From Lithospermum erythrorhizon (taxonomy: Eukaryota > Streptophyta > Magnoliopsida > Boraginales > Boraginaceae), in the NCBI GenBank assembly GCA_019722365.1, contig JADFUC010000852.1:1054001-1118000 (forward strand): a stretch of 64,000 nucleotides of DNA, read 5' to 3'. The position numbers and the translations under genes were made by a program. Shown here piece after piece: positions 27,256-41,060 of this stretch; the first letter of the stretch is position 1; every line of letters begins with the position of its first letter. Under the pieces are notes generated by a model. That model worked only from the letters and a program-made list of their open reading frames with translations, did no database searches and had not been told where the DNA came from.

Positions 27256-30200
27256 AAGTACAATGCCAATTACAGAGCCAACAGAGGGAGGCAGGGCGGA
27301 GTCGTGGGGGTAGATAGTTTATACATGGCTCCAACGTTCTGCCTATTTACCGAATATCAGAATCAATCAAACACTTGATTGCAGCTGTTTTCTGGGCCAC
27401 AACATATGTTCACCATTATTCTTTCATTGCCTATGACAGAAGACTGTTGTGGAGATATTGTGATGTTTTTCCCTTTCTGTTCTTGTTTTCTATATGTCTA
27501 TTTGCACCAGAAAAATCATCATGCTATTTTACACAATTAACTTGAGTACTTGAAGGATATAGTTCAGCTTCATGTTATCACCAGCGATATTTAATATTTT
27601 AATTGTTTCTTTCTGATGAAAACAAACACCATAAGATGGTGAAGAACCAGTATAAGTGTATAACCATTTCAAACATCACTATCCCAAAATTTGAAATTTC
27701 TTAAGAAAGAAAACATCCATTAGAATATTCAATGGATAAAGCATACGTTTTTGCATAACAAAAATTGAGACTAGCGGGATGTCCTACCTCTTGATGTACT
27801 CTTTCTATGTCTCGTATTTTACATGTTTGTGTACTAATGTGTAATTATAGGCAAGCCTATTTTCAAGGCAAAAATATATACGTGTCTTGAAAATAGTTTT
27901 AAAAAATAAGTGTTTATGTGCTTTGGAAATAATCTCAAACGTAATTATATCATAATTAAACATAATGTATTCTCAAAAACAAAAAAAACTCACAATTTTG
28001 TAAAGCGTGTGGCATGGAGGACTGAGGAGGCGGGGCGCACTTGAGTAATAGGATCCGAGACTAGAAGAGAGTTTTCCACTATAATGCAACGCAAATTATG
28101 GAATAAATAATGATTAGTAGCAAACATCATGTGGTTACATGCAATCAATTAACCATGTTAGTGTAATGATGATCATCAAACATAGAATACGTATGATACA
28201 AAGTTTTTTTTTAATATGTGATTCCAAAATGACACCGTGGACGTTGATTACTCGAGTTTCCACATTCATTTTTACTACGTATTTAGCTAACATTTCAATT
28301 AACAGCTAAACAGGTGACACTAATATTTTTTTATTTTCTTAAAACCAGAAACATTAAGAGAAAGGACTAAGGACCATATGCAGCCAGAACCGAACGCTTA
28401 ATTTAATACTCCAAGTGACAATGACTATTAGCACATTATTCATCAGTAGTAGTTATATATACTGCAATCAACATTCCAATTCGGACTTTTTAATTTAGTA
28501 TTTTTGGGACTTATAACTACTTCCAACTTACTATGAGCTGGCAGCTGGCTTCACATTTGAATAGTTGGTAACTTTCTATTTGTACATTAATTTCACTAAA
28601 GGGCATAATCGTAATTTTTATATAAAAACAGTGACACTACATGATATTTATAAAAATATAAAAAATTTTCAGTGACCGAACAAATATACTTTTAAAGTAA
28701 TACCTATAATTTTTAAAAATACTTAATAAATTAATTTTTTGAAAAATTACGGCATCACTACTCCTCATGCCAATTTAGTTCCTCCATTCAAATTCACGAA
28801 CCGTAATTTTATATAAAACGATATAAAGATTACTGATACCATATTTATGTTTAAAAAATATAAAATTTGTATGATATACTAATAACATAAATTTTAAAAG
28901 AATAACTATATTATTTAAAAAAATACTTAATGAAATTAAATTTTTCAAGAATTAGGTATAAGAATCGCTCTCCCATGTTTTCAAGGTTTCTCAACTCATC
29001 TAATTAGTTAAGTTCCTTCGCTTCTCAGTTAAGAATTTAAATTTAAACCAATTAATAGAAAAATCCTTGTACCAAACATGTTGCATGTTTTGGAATATAA
29101 GCAAGTTGGTTTTTTACACAGTACGACGTTCGAGTTACCAAGAAACATTTCTTTAGTTAATTTACCATTCGCCTGCATTATTTATCTTTGCTGCTGCTCT
29201 TTTCAATTTCTGCAGATCTTATCGCTTACGCCTCGAACTTACTCGCTACGCCTGCATTCTCCATCTTATTTGCGATCGCCTCAATCCCATTTTTTCACAT
29301 TTAAATATACATAAATTCATTTATCACAATGGACAAAGAAGTAATTACAATTCATTATTAAATATGCGTATAAGACATTTTAAAAATAATTCTAACATTT
29401 AAAAGCCTTTTATAATAATTAACAAGATTACACAAATTATAATTCGCCTCCCTTTCTTTCTTCCAAAATTATCCTTACTCCACTCACATACCCCATCACC
29501 ACACAAACACGTTACCCCTTAACCCCAACTCCCTCACTTCACCCCCACCTCCTCACCCCATCGGCTCAAACACCATCATAGCCCCCATCAAAGCACCATT
29601 AATTAGCACAACCCGCCTCCCCATTAATCCAAAGTACCGCCTCCTTCTCTGATCCAAAAATTGAAGCTTAGTCAAACTTCAAGGTTGTTGACTTAATCTC
29701 GATAAGGAATGGAGTTGAGGTGGCGGATTGCTTCTCAAATGCTTAATTCAAGTTTTTTGTATGTGTGTTTGATTTTATTTAAGCTAAAGTTTGAATTTTT
29801 CTATTTGGGTTTTGTTCATTTTGTTGTTCAGTGGCTTGCAAGAATACTAAAAATGTCTCAATTTTTATATCAGATACAAGTTAGAGTTCATATTTAATAG
29901 CTAAAGAATTTACTGTAAATTTGGTTCTTGATAAGTTTGTAGAGTTATTTGATACTCAATGGAAAGTTATTGCCTGTGTTTTGTTTGATTTTTTTGAAGG
30001 TGGAGGTGGTGGTGGGGTTAGTGTAGGTGGTGATGGTAGAGCAGAGGTGTGTGTGGACAGTAGGTTGTGGGGTTAAGCATTTGGATTGGGGGAGGAAGGC
30101 ATGGGGTAAGCTGCACTCTGATAAAGAAGTGGTTACTTTATGCATTAAGTGCATGTATTTTACATGACGATTTACTTAATGAAAAGCATTGTTGTCAAAG

Positions 30201-31082
30201 AAAAAAGTTTGATGGGTTACTATTATAATTATATAAAATATTTAAGAAAACGCCTCCTATACTTTAGCCAGTAAGACAGTGACAAAAATACTATTTAAAT
30301 TTTTTAAATTTAAAAAACGAATTTTAAAAGCGCCTTGCGCAACTCGATGCTAGAAAGGAAGATACTTTTAGCAATCCCGATGCTAATAAGCTCTTCGTGA
30401 GCAAGATACTGATAAGACGCCAAAATTTGGGCGGGACAATTAATAAAGATAACAATAATACAAATTGTACAGAAGGCAAACGGCCAATTAACCTTTCTTT
30501 TATCTTTTCAATTCTTAAAGAAACACCTACTAACTGATTGCATACTTTCTACACTTTGATTGGTTTACTTAAACAAAGAGGAAGAAAAAGAATCGAATAC
30601 TGATGCATTTATTAGGTTTTGATATAATCAGCGGAGGAACTAAGAGAGTTATGGAAACTACTGGCCCTTTCCTAAAATTTAAAAAATTATATTTTTAGTA
30701 TGAAAAAATAAAATTTTATCATTTATTTATTCAAAAATTAGATTGTTCGTCCCCTCTAAATTTTTATATATTTTTCTTCATTTATATAATATAATTACTT
30801 CGTAATTTCTATATGAAATTTCAGATTTCGCCATTGGATATAACAAATATAAGACGCATTATTTTTGAATGTGCATTGATCACTTATGTTAAAGTTTAGA
30901 GTGTGAATGAAATAATAGAAACAAAATTTCAGATAAACAACTATAGTGTTAAAATCAATTAATCTTCCCTAAAATCTGACGTTCCAAAAATTTGAGAGAG
31001 ATTGGACGTAGAAAAATCATAGAATTGCTCATTAGAAAATAAAATACAGCTTTCTAGAGATGCACTTTTTTGGTTCTCATTT
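27256..31082. other. Intergenic repeat-derived DNA
   Basis: Nothing recognisably coding. The part from about 29160 to 30440 resembles the interior of the MULE-like elements near 18.6 and 37.0 kb: it shares CCCATTTTTTCACATTTA, C-rich runs such as those at 29450-29620, and a right part with short GCGCC/GCGCTT motifs. I could not define termini or a target duplication. The 62-codon frame at 29709-29897 is probably random. Confidence 0.45.
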
Positions 31083-32143
31083 TTACAATTTGTAGATAAT
31101 AAGAAAGCACGGTAATACAGCACGTGAGTCAAATACAAGCAACTCATCATTTTCTCTACTCACTGAGTCAAACCCGACTCGGCCTTCAACCAACGACCCA
31201 CCCATTTCCTTACAAACCCGACCCGATATAACCCGACACACCAACATCGCCCGTCTACCATACCCGCCACCCGCTTTCTCATGGGCCGAACCGCTACCGG
31301 AATATGTACACAACGACACGCCCTTGCCACCATAAAACGCCCACGCGCCACCACTAGCATGACACGCGACACCGTTAGTTGGCCCGAGGCAATAAAACCT
31401 CATCACCTCATTCCCATCAGCAACACACCGCGAGTCATCAACCGACGCGCCATCTCCAGAACTGGCTCTAGCCTTGACTATCTCCCGATATTCTTCAAAC
31501 CTAGTAGCAGAATCAGAATTTTTATTTAAAAGCGAAACCCAAATAAAGTAACTAGTAAAAATTATAACAATGTAAGAGCTAAGAAATAATTTTTGAAAGA
31601 ATATACTAGGACCTAGGTACAACATAAATTTAATTTACAAACTTCTATGCCCACGCTTAGTTTTACCACTGACCTGATCAATGTCCGGGATAAATTCTGG
31701 ACTTTGAACACCATCTCAATCCGCCCCGAGAAGCTCTTGGGTGACCAGCTAGTATGAAATATTATCTCCACCACATTTCTTGATGGGTGTCCTTCTTGAA
31801 GCTCAGTTAGAGCTGGCAACAAGCTTTCTATAGAACCAGACCGGCGCGTGTAATGATTGGTCAGTTTCCTATCATTTCCCAAATCGGAAACTGATTCATT
31901 TTTTATAGAACCGCCTCGTTTAGCCGCCTTCCGCGGCGGCTCCTGCGGCTTTGGCTTTCTGGGTTTGCTTCTTTTGTTGGTTTCGATAACATCTTTGAGA
32001 CCTTGAACACTTTTCCGACAACTAGTGGAATCTGGTACGAGGTTGTGATAATGGTGGTTTTTTGCGTTTCCATACCTTGTTACAACGTCGTCTAGTACCC
32101 TTGACTTGCATTGCAGAGACTTCACCCATCCTGTCGTCACCAT
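31083..32143 (-). CDS. C2H2-like zinc finger family protein lacking the zinc finger (PARP-like fold C terminus), 2 exons
   Basis: Exons on the minus strand are 31674-32143 and 31083-31500, giving 295 residues. The splice joins SRTLI-R to FEEYREIVK (donor ATCAG|GTCAGT, acceptor CTACTAG|GTTTGAAG), restoring the family signature. The order of recognisable parts is: N-terminal KSLQCKS and a CRKSVQGLKDVIE block, a Lys/Pro-rich stretch, LQEGHPSRNVVEIIFHTSW, RCVADGNEVMRFYCL, GRRAMLVCRVISGRV, GFDSV, and the end SRAVLPCFLIIYKL. These match plant proteins annotated 'C2H2-like zinc finger protein', whose C-terminal part is assigned a PARP/ADP-ribosylation-like fold. Usual members have a C2H2 finger just before the EG-SR-VEII block. 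Here that position holds only SGSIESLLPALTELQEGHPS, with no Cys or His pairs. Function is unknown, and ADP-ribosyltransferase activity should not be assumed. The start MVTTGWVKSL is the first ATG in frame. Confidence 0.75.
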
Positions 32144-35100
32144 AATATTTCGAATACAATAATATATATGAGAACAATATCTAATAATGTGTCACATGTA
32201 TATCCAAATTATAACCGCAAATACATATCCCTATATCCCTAAATAATTATTTCGGGGGGGGGAGGTTTTAAGATGCATATTGGAGAATAAGAAAATTCAG
32301 GAAGACTTAAGAGGAGGGGATATTAGATGTAAAGAGCATGCATGGGTTGAGATGAATTGACGAAAAAGGACCTTCTGGGTGTGGCAGGATGAATAGAAAC
32401 GTGGAGAGTTTATGGTGTGGGTAACAATGGAAGAAAGAACAAAGGTCATAAATGATGGAGGGGGGCAGAGGAGGAGAAATACAAAGATTTCAATAAATAT
32501 AATGGTTCAGAAAAGAGAGGAGAGATCTGAGATTTTGATAGAGGTTATATTTTGTATGGTCCTACAGTGTAATTTGTTGTAGGTCATAATGTGAGCTGAT
32601 GTTTCTTGGTCGGAGGTGTATTGATTGTTTTAGCTTTGTAAGTTGTAACGATATATAAGGCTGGGATTGGAAGGGCTGATTGATTCAATTATGGAAACAA
32701 TAAACTAACTTTGAAGAACTATAATTTCTGTTTTAATTATAATATGGTAGTATTATTGGTTGATTATGGAAAACTTGAAATGTTGGATATATAGATGAGT
32801 AATAGCAAGTGTATATAGTGAATATTTACCACAAATATATATGTTTATAATAGTTTGTATATCGTTTCCTATTTTATCAGTATATAAGAAGATTACCAAT
32901 AATTGTTATTAGGTGTAAAATAATTTATATGTAGAAAATATTTGATGTAGATCATTATTGAAAATATTAAATTAGATGAGTTGTCTAAATCAACATCCTT
33001 TTCGATATATACCAAACACATAACAAAATCTTGAATTTCATCCTCCTCTTAAATTGTACATACATAATGGCCTACTCCTATTTTTAGCTTTCCTATTGCT
33101 TAAATTGTTAATTGCGTGTAGCGGTCTTCTTGGTACAAGTCAAAATTAAATTAATTTAGGACATTTTCAAATTTCAACTGTTTGAAATAAAATTTTTCAA
33201 CTAACAAATTAAAGACCCCATGGGACATTGCCACACTGGGCAACTTTCGGCGAGAAGCTATATATGTTTACATGAAATGGCCGGTTAGCCATCATCACAA
33301 GCTAATGAAATTGCTGGTTGTTGAAGTTTAATTTACTATACTAGGTTTTATCGATTTTCTTCCAGAATACTACTGTATCATTTTTGTACGTGCATCAGGT
33401 CATTGTGTTTAAGAATGTACTTACGCAACCGATGGTTTAATACTATTCCCTCCAATTCACTTTAATTGACGTTTAACTTTTTTAAAATTAAACTTTAACC
33501 ATCAATTATTAATTATTCATTATTTTAAAAAATATAAAATTTATATAATTGGATTCGTCTTTTAAAATGCTTAATTTTTTTTTATTTTAAATATACTAAA
33601 AGAAGAATCAAGACAAAGCATTCATCTTCGACATGCCAAAGTTTCAATTAAAAATTCGACCTATAGCATGATGGTATATAATTCGAGATTTTTCTATTAG
33701 GAGGTCTCGGGTTAACTTTTTCCAGAAAAATATTATTTCGTATTTGCTTTGAATCACTTACTCTAGCTGTTATATTAGTTAGACATTTTTGTATTCATTA
33801 TTTGTAATACTCATAATTAATTTTTAAAAAAATGTACTTACGCCATTGTGCTTGAACTTTGGTAGAGATCAGTGTCAACTTAAGATAAACATTTCACAAT
33901 ATTTTGATGTTACATTATTCTATAAATTAAATATTTCTACTGTGATAACCGAGTTTATTACTTATACTATCTAGAATGTCGAGTTGAGACAAATATGCAA
34001 TAAATCATTCACATATTGTGCATATACGTACAAGTAATTACGAAGTATAGGAGTAATAAATATAATTCCATCAAGTACGTATGGAACGATTTAATGCCTA
34101 CCAAATAAAGATATTCTATTACTAGTATACATATTAATAATGATGATTTGTTACCTTAAACGGATTATTAGTACTCCCCATATATATATATATATAGTTA
34201 CATATATATATATATATATATATCTTTCTTACAAATCATATACTTGTCATTTAACATAAGTAAATGAGAGAATAACTCAATTCAAGCGTCATACACTTAA
34301 CACCAATTTAACCATGTAAGTTGTTTTTTGTGAGAAGCCATATTAAAATTTTCAATTAAAAGTGAAATATTATTACATTACCACCGTACCCACATTATGA
34401 TGAGTGGTCGGTTTATTTATACGAGGGCATGCATGATGCCTTTAAATGCAAAAATTAGTGAAAACCCATGCATATATATAATTTAAAGATATCATGGAAC
34501 CTTTAATGGAATTGTCCACATGAATGATTATGATCTTGATTTTGAATCATGGGCGTGCCATATATATTCCTAACGCACTAGGTGACGGAGGACTTGTGTG
34601 GAATCTTTTTATCGTTTTTTGGAATCATAATATAATGTGACTATGCGAGAATGGAAGAACTTGAAGAGAATGGAAGCCCTGAAATTTAAACTACCATACT
34701 CTTGTTGCATTTCTCACTACAAGTAAAACGACAAAGTTTAACTAGCTCACTCGGCCTATCTTTCATCCTATCTTCTCTATAAACTATACTGTACATTATT
34801 ATTAAAACCGGTAGGTTAATTAATAGGACAAGATGGCCTATCATATATATCAATTGAAGGCGACAAGAACATTGAGATGTGCGATTCTTCCCGATGCTAT
34901 ATTCAAAAAGTTTTAAGCTAATTTTGAATATTATTAAATTCAAAAGCAAAAACTGTGAATAAACCAAATTTATTGTACCAAAGATGGATGGCTCTTTTGT
35001 CAACGTTTACAAACCTTAGTTGACCGAAAACTTGGTACTAGGTGGCAACCAATTATTGTACAAAGAATAATTAGGTAAAACTAAACCTAATATAACTGTA

Positions 35101-37027
35101 TCAATAATCAAGATTCACGGTCCAAGCAATAATAATAAAACATAAACCTAATATGAATAATAGCTTTCAGATCTTTTTTGACAATCGTCTTGACTATCAA
35201 TAGCAAGCCAAACCTTAGGGCTGAAATAAGACATGCATGCTTTTGAAATCCAAATATTGTATATATTTTTGCCTTTCGTTTAACTTTATTTCACTTTCCT
35301 CAGGGCTGAAAAACGATATTCTTTATTAGCTCCACATTTGACTGTACTCCAAGGACCAATGCATCTCATTGATTAAATTGGAAACCCTAGGAAATTGCAT
35401 AGCCAATGCGGCAATGCAAGATCAAATTTGCTCGTGCCTAAAGAGAGTACTTGCATCCCAAATGCTATGATTTCATGCACTTGCTTCTTAAAGTGAGATC
35501 TCTATATATTCATTTGTGTACTCATCATGCTTAATTATTCTGATCTTTTTGTGCCCATATATATATATATATGATCTTTTTTGTGCCCATTCTATATTTA
35601 TATAATCCGGTATATATATTATAATAAGTTGTGTGTACATATTTTTTTAGATGTAGTGGTCGACGGATCTAGGACGATATTATTAGTGGGTATTCGGATT
35701 ATGTGTTATAAATTTTGAAATAACAACAAAATACACATAGCAGAGCAATTGTTATTATTTTTAATGTAAAAATTAAAATATAGATAATAATGTAATTCCT
35801 TGCAAACTTGTTACAGTTAAAAATAAAACGTAAAACAAAATCGAATTAATTACCCCTTGCAAACTTCATACATACAAACCCGCTGGAAGGTTGCAAACGG
35901 ATACCTGCCCATTAGAACTCGCTGCCAAGAGCTACTGCTTTGCAACGGTTTGTTTTGTCCTTAGTCACTGCTCCTTTTTCTAGTAGTGAGTAATCCACCA
36001 CTGAATATCATGAATAATTATAATCAGAATGTATTATCATGAAAATGACATCGCCCCACATAAGGGGCCATGCACAGCATTCCTGATAATATATAATTTC
36101 GAACTACTCTCTATCAATAATTTGCTAGAAGAAAACATCATGTAATTTTATCAAATACTTATACGATAATACATGATATATACACATTAATGAGAAATAA
36201 CACTCCCTCTGGTCTATTTTAAATAGCCTTTCTACCATTTCGCATTACGATTAAAAAAAGTAAAAAGTAGTCAAAAAGTACATTGAAAATGTAAAATGTC
36301 AATTAATTAAAACTATATAATTGATTGGTTGATAATTTAATAACAAAAGTATCAAAAAGACATCGAAAACGTATAAATATAATTTTTATGCTAAGATAAA
36401 ACACTCAAACAAAAAAATTAATGCTATAACAAGAAGTAAAAAGGAATGAGGAAGTATTATTTATCATCATATGACAGAGGATCCGGAGTTGGAATCTGAT
36501 CTAGTTGAAAACTCAGAATGAAAAAGCCTGTTCTAATTGTATAAAATAAATTCCATAAATTAAAAACACACGCACTAATAAAACACTAAAAAACAACCAA
36601 ATACTTAAAATGGACTCAAAACTATTAAGTATTAACCCCAGAAAAGATTCAAATACATCCATCATGCAGAACTGACAAAACGAGGGCTTTAAATTTTGTA
36701 TAGATTCATAGATATAGACAACAAAGAGCAATAATTCTCTTTTGTTTCCCTTTGCAACTCCCCTAGCTAATGTATGTATTTCCAAGATTGTTTCTTTCTT
36801 CAGTATATTAACTACGGCCAGATACTGGTCAAAAGTATATTGTCTGTATCATAGAATTTGCTTTTAATCATTATATCTTGGTCCAATACTACAGCTAAAA
36901 TCACTCTCATTCACAAAAACTTTGTCCCCTTCATCTATGCCACTTCCCTCATTTCTTTTTGCAGTGAATTTTAGTCTTAAAATTGTGAGAATAAATCAGC
37001 TTAAACTAAAAAAAGTGGTTCATATAT
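32144..37027. other. Long intergenic region, no gene recognised
   Basis: AT-rich DNA with short AT microsatellites (34182-34223, 35560-35571) and repeat remnants. A stretch at 33655-33830 has an A/B-box-like spacing (ATAGCATGATGG, then GGTCTCGGGTT) that could be an old SINE, but it lacks clear boundaries. Frames of 90-105 codons at 34686-35003 and 36513-36785 (minus) have no family resemblance. Confidence 0.5.
36201..36456. mobile_element. Stowaway-like MITE, about 255 bp
   Basis: The left end is CACTCCCTCTGGTCTATTTT. The right end, read on the minus strand, is TACTTCCTCATTCCTTTTTA. The ends are of the CTCCCTC-type inverted repeat, and the interior is AT-rich and non-coding. Confidence 0.5.
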
Positions 37028-37832
37028 GACTAATTAACTGCCAGTCCCTGAACTACGATTATTGGTTTCGCCATTCCTTAAACTTTCAAGGACCAGACTA
37101 CTTTTACTCTTATGCTGCCATGTCAGTCATTCCTCGAACTTTCATGATCTGCATTTATTTACCCCTTATAGTTTCTATATTTTTAGGTACGTCCCCTGTA
37201 CTCCTTTTCATCTTTATCTCGACGTCCCCTCATCCCATTTTTTCACATTTAAAATTTATTTTTTCAGCTAAAAAAATTTAATGTCTATTTTGTCTCGAAC
37301 ACTACACTAAAGATAAATGTAATTAAAAAGATAAGTGACATATTTAAAATCTTTTACATAATTACAATAAAACTCCGCCACTTTCGTCTTTGACACACCC
37401 CACCCTACTCCCACCCCTCCCATTTGAACTTTCCCCCCTAAACGTTACCCCTAAACTACCTCAACCATTACCCTTTTTTTTTCGACATTCCAGACTCCCT
37501 ACCCTACCCCCACGTCCGCTCCTCTTGAACTTTCACCAACCACCAATTTCTCTATGACACACTCCCTACCCTTCCTCCGAACTTTCACCAATTACCAATT
37601 TCTTTTTCGACACACCCCACCTGTTTTAAGCAGAGTTGTGACAAAATAGTCATTTAAGTTTTTTTACTAAAAATAAATTTTAAAATGCGAAAAGCATGGG
37701 ACGAAAGCGCCGAGATAAGCATTTAAAAGACAGCATGTCAAAAATGTAAACTGCGAAGGTTCTATGCCAGTATCATGTTTTTGATGACAACCGAACACAA
37801 ACGCATAGCCTGCGTCAAACTACTAATTAGCC
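37028..37832. mobile_element. Short MULE-like element related to the 18.6 kb element
   Basis: The left end GACTAATTAACTGCCAGTCC runs into CCTGAACTACG. The right end on the minus strand is GGCTAATTAGTAG. The interior holds C-rich DNA with internal duplications of GAACTTTCACCAA(C/T)-CCAATTTCT and ACACACCCC-type blocks, also found in the element at 18644-20072. The terminal repeats are weak, and the flanking 9-mers match at only about half of positions, so the boundaries are tentative. No captured gene is visible. Confidence 0.42.
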
Positions 37833-38708
37833 TTCTGATAACAAAATTGTTTGTTGGCTAGGCTTACATTTCTGGGTCCTTTTTCTAACACCGAGTGGGC
37901 ATTGTTGACTAATACTAGACATTAAGAGATATATCCATGAGATATTATTGTAGTGAGATAAATCCATAACATATCATGAGATAATATACGATAATATTAA
38001 AAGAAATATGTGGTTAGAAATAAAATTATATTTATGATCGATTTCTTTCCTCTTGATCATTTATTAAAATTGATCCAATTAAAATAGGTTACAACACTTA
38101 CATATGTAGCATAAATATCCCACAATATATAGTTATCGCTAGTTTAATTCAATATATCAATTTAATTATTTACTATACATACAATTCATATTTATTTGTA
38201 ATTCTTGTCACATATATGCACGTCCACACACATATGTGTGTGTATATATACGTATATATACAATTAATATGGGTCAGTCATACATGCAGTTCATCATCTC
38301 TACAAAGAAAAGATATTAACATAGAATCAAACTAGATACTCACTTTTTTATTATAGGGATTTAAAGTAGATTAAGTATTTTTTCCATCTTCGATTCCCAG
38401 ATAAACTTTAATCTCCTGCCATCTCTTTCCAGGTAGATTGAGTGGGCTAGGTTTATTATAATACTCTTCAAACAACTGCATGCTTGAAGGTTATGGTTTT
38501 ATGAGTAATTTAAGATCGAGGCATTGTATCCAAATATTTAGACAACTTTAGAGGCACGGAGTTCAGATTCATCAAACGCATATTCAATGTGCACTATAAT
38601 AAATGTATGAATCTTTTTAGTGCTCCTCTATTAATGCAGTCATCCAGAAAAAAATTGTATTAAAATTTTCATGTTGTGAAAGTTCTTTTCAAATAAATAA
38701 AACACTAA

Positions 38709-38718
38709 TATATATATA

Positions 38719-38765
<47 letters not shown>
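38709..38765. repeat. (AT)n(GT)n compound microsatellite
   Basis: A run of TA repeats turns directly into TG repeats, then TGTGTAGTGTGTGTAA. Confidence 0.85.
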
Positions 38766-39680
38766 AGTGTGTGTAAATCTTGAGAGTTCTTAATAATAAA
38801 GTTTGTGTGGTGAGGTATGGCTATCAAGATTTTTATAACCAATGTTGGTGAAAAAAAGAATGCATATGAATGGGTCTCATGGTGCGATGACACTTTCACA
38901 AGATGATTCCTCACATGCTTAGTTGATTGCTGAAACAACTTTGATCTCTTAGAGATAGTTTAATAATAAATAAATTAAATTGGCTGTATTTATGTATACT
39001 TTAATTTGGTGCTCAACGAATCAATAAGTGAATACTTTAGTGACCAAATTAAATAAGTCATAAATTACATATTACAAAAACAAAATTATAATCTACTAAT
39101 ATACAGTATCATTTATTCTCATCATAATCATGATAATGATAGTTTTCATCAATAGCTAAATTGAAATGGTTTTTAAGTGATGATGTTGAGTTATTTAATG
39201 GTTCATTGATTCTGGAAGATTTGGATTGGACCTCTAGTTTTGGCATGAGAAGAGGAACATCATAATTCAATTAATTTTGTCCATAAAGTTTCCATATTCA
39301 ATTCTTAGGGGATTTGTTAGGTTGTTAAGAGGCATAAGAAACTAATTCACCGTACTAATGATTCGTATATACATGAATCATGACATGTTCTTGTATTGGG
39401 TTGTTAGTCAACTCGATCTTAATCATCAGTGTCGTTGATTTAAACATATTGAGATATTAGTGGAATTTCTTTTACTTTAACTAGAAAATCAACACTCAAA
39501 TCATTTCTGCAATTGACAATTATTGTTTCTGCGTATTATTAATCACATGTAATGTTGAGAGCTGTACATTTTCCTAACTGAAATCAATATATTTGCTGTT
39601 TACTCAAAACCAAATTGAAGAGTTGAAATTGGCGACAAGAACTCAGGGACAGTGAGTATAAAACTTCTGAGTATAAATGT

Positions 39681-39815
39681 AGAATATCACTAAATTGAGA
39701 ACATCGAATAACCTAGTGGTTAAGAGGTCTTCCAGTGATTTAGAGATCCTGGGTTCGATTCTCATTATAAGGCGGTGGTGGGTGGGTTAAAAAAAAAAAA
39801 GAATATCACTAAATT
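39681..39815 (+). mobile_element. Short SINE with a perfect 16-bp target-site duplication
   Basis: The direct repeat AGAATATCACTAAATT occurs at 39681-39696 and again at 39800-39815. Between them lies a ~103-bp unit with the structure of a tRNA-derived SINE: an A-box-like TAGTGGTTAAGAGG near 39714, a B-box-like GGGTTCGATTCT near 39750, and a 3' run of about 12 A bases directly before the second duplication copy. The perfect duplication and intact A tail suggest a fairly recent insertion. It lies 1.2 kb upstream of SEH1. Confidence 0.85.
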
Positions 39816-40598
39816 TAATTTGGACTTTGGGTGAATTGGGTATCTGGGTCAAAGCGGACTGTTGTAGGCTGGGTTTCTTCAGTTTTTTTATCCCAAATAT
39901 GTGGGCTCGTTAGTTAGTTGTCAATTGTCTAATCCATGTTAGATTCGGCTCAACTCAAATTCTAATAAGGCCCGAAAACTTTAGGTATCTGAATTTCATC
40001 CATTCATCCCGTAAGTTCTAGTTTACCCGTAAGTTCTAGTTTACGCATCTCAAAGAAAGTTTGATTTTGAATTTTGATGATTTAGATTTTTAAACATGCA
40101 TTCAAATTAGTTAGCAATATGCTATATGGTTTTGTGAAATAACTCATCACCGTTCGCCTTGTACTTTTTCTCCCATCAATATATTATCATAGTTGTTATA
40201 CGTAGTCATAAAAAATATCTACATGTAGACAATGAAAGTTTTATGTCCTAATCACCCTTCAATTTTTTACATTTCATAAATATAAACACACTTTAAAGAA
40301 CCAACATTTTATATCACTTAAATACCAAAATTAAAAAATTTAATCATTATTCTCTATCTGCATAATTATTTACTATATTAAAATATATGAAGGATGATTC
40401 CGTCTTTATTAAAATTTTGAGTGTAGAAACTTTTTAAGAGTATAACAATATCATATATTATATAATATATCCATCTATATCATATATATTTGTATATATT
40501 TGTCTAACAAATTTTGATGATTTGAAATAAAATTGTACAATATTACTAAAAGGTACATCAATACAAATTTTCCAATACGACCCCATAACACATAGTAC

Positions 40599-41060
40599 AT
40601 GAATAGGGTTTTAGTAAGCTGTAAGGTGAGCAATTTGATGAAGTAAGTGAGCTTATGACCGTGAGGTCATGAATTCGATTCATTTACCAATACTTTCTTG
40701 GTCGAGTATGTCATACGTAACTTGCCTTGGTGTATTTACCTCGCTGACAGGCTATTGCGTGAGACCGAGGTTTAACAGTCGAGTCCGGTTATGGTGCTAT
40801 TAAAAATCTTAATAGAATTTGTTCTTTTAAAATACAAAATACTCACAAATGCTAAACTTTATAATATAATAACATGAGAATTACGGAGTATATATTTTTG
40901 CAGTTTGACCCCTAAGAACTTAAAAATAACTAAACAAGTCTATAAAAATTAAAAATTACAAAATTAATCATTTAAAAGATTTAATAGAACAATTTCTTAA
41001 TAGTATCGTAATTTTTTATAGTAGGGCCTTAAAAAAATAAAAATGAATAGGGTTTTAGTA
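40599..41060 (+). mobile_element. 426-bp SINE-like retroelement with an 18-bp target duplication, next to SEH1
   Basis: ATGAATAGGGTTTTAGTA is repeated perfectly at 40599-40616 and 41043-41060, flanking an insert at 40617-41042. The insert starts with a region of tRNA-like promoter character (GTGAGGTCATGAATTCGATTC around the B-box position). It passes through a central GC-richer part and ends in the A-rich tail CCTTAAAAAAATAAAA just before the second copy. This is the signature of target-primed reverse transcription. The second copy ends 33 bp before the SEH1 start codon. The element therefore sits in the leader or core promoter of that gene and could supply its TATA-like sequences (for example near 40886). 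Confidence 0.78.

Noticed and set aside
31160..31372. Alternative minus-strand and plus-strand frames over exon 2 of the zinc-finger-less gene
   Set aside because: GC-rich coding DNA opens other frames; only the spliced frame matches the protein family.
33655..33830. Another SINE-like stretch with B-box-like GGGTTAAC
   Set aside because: Boundaries and target duplication could not be found.
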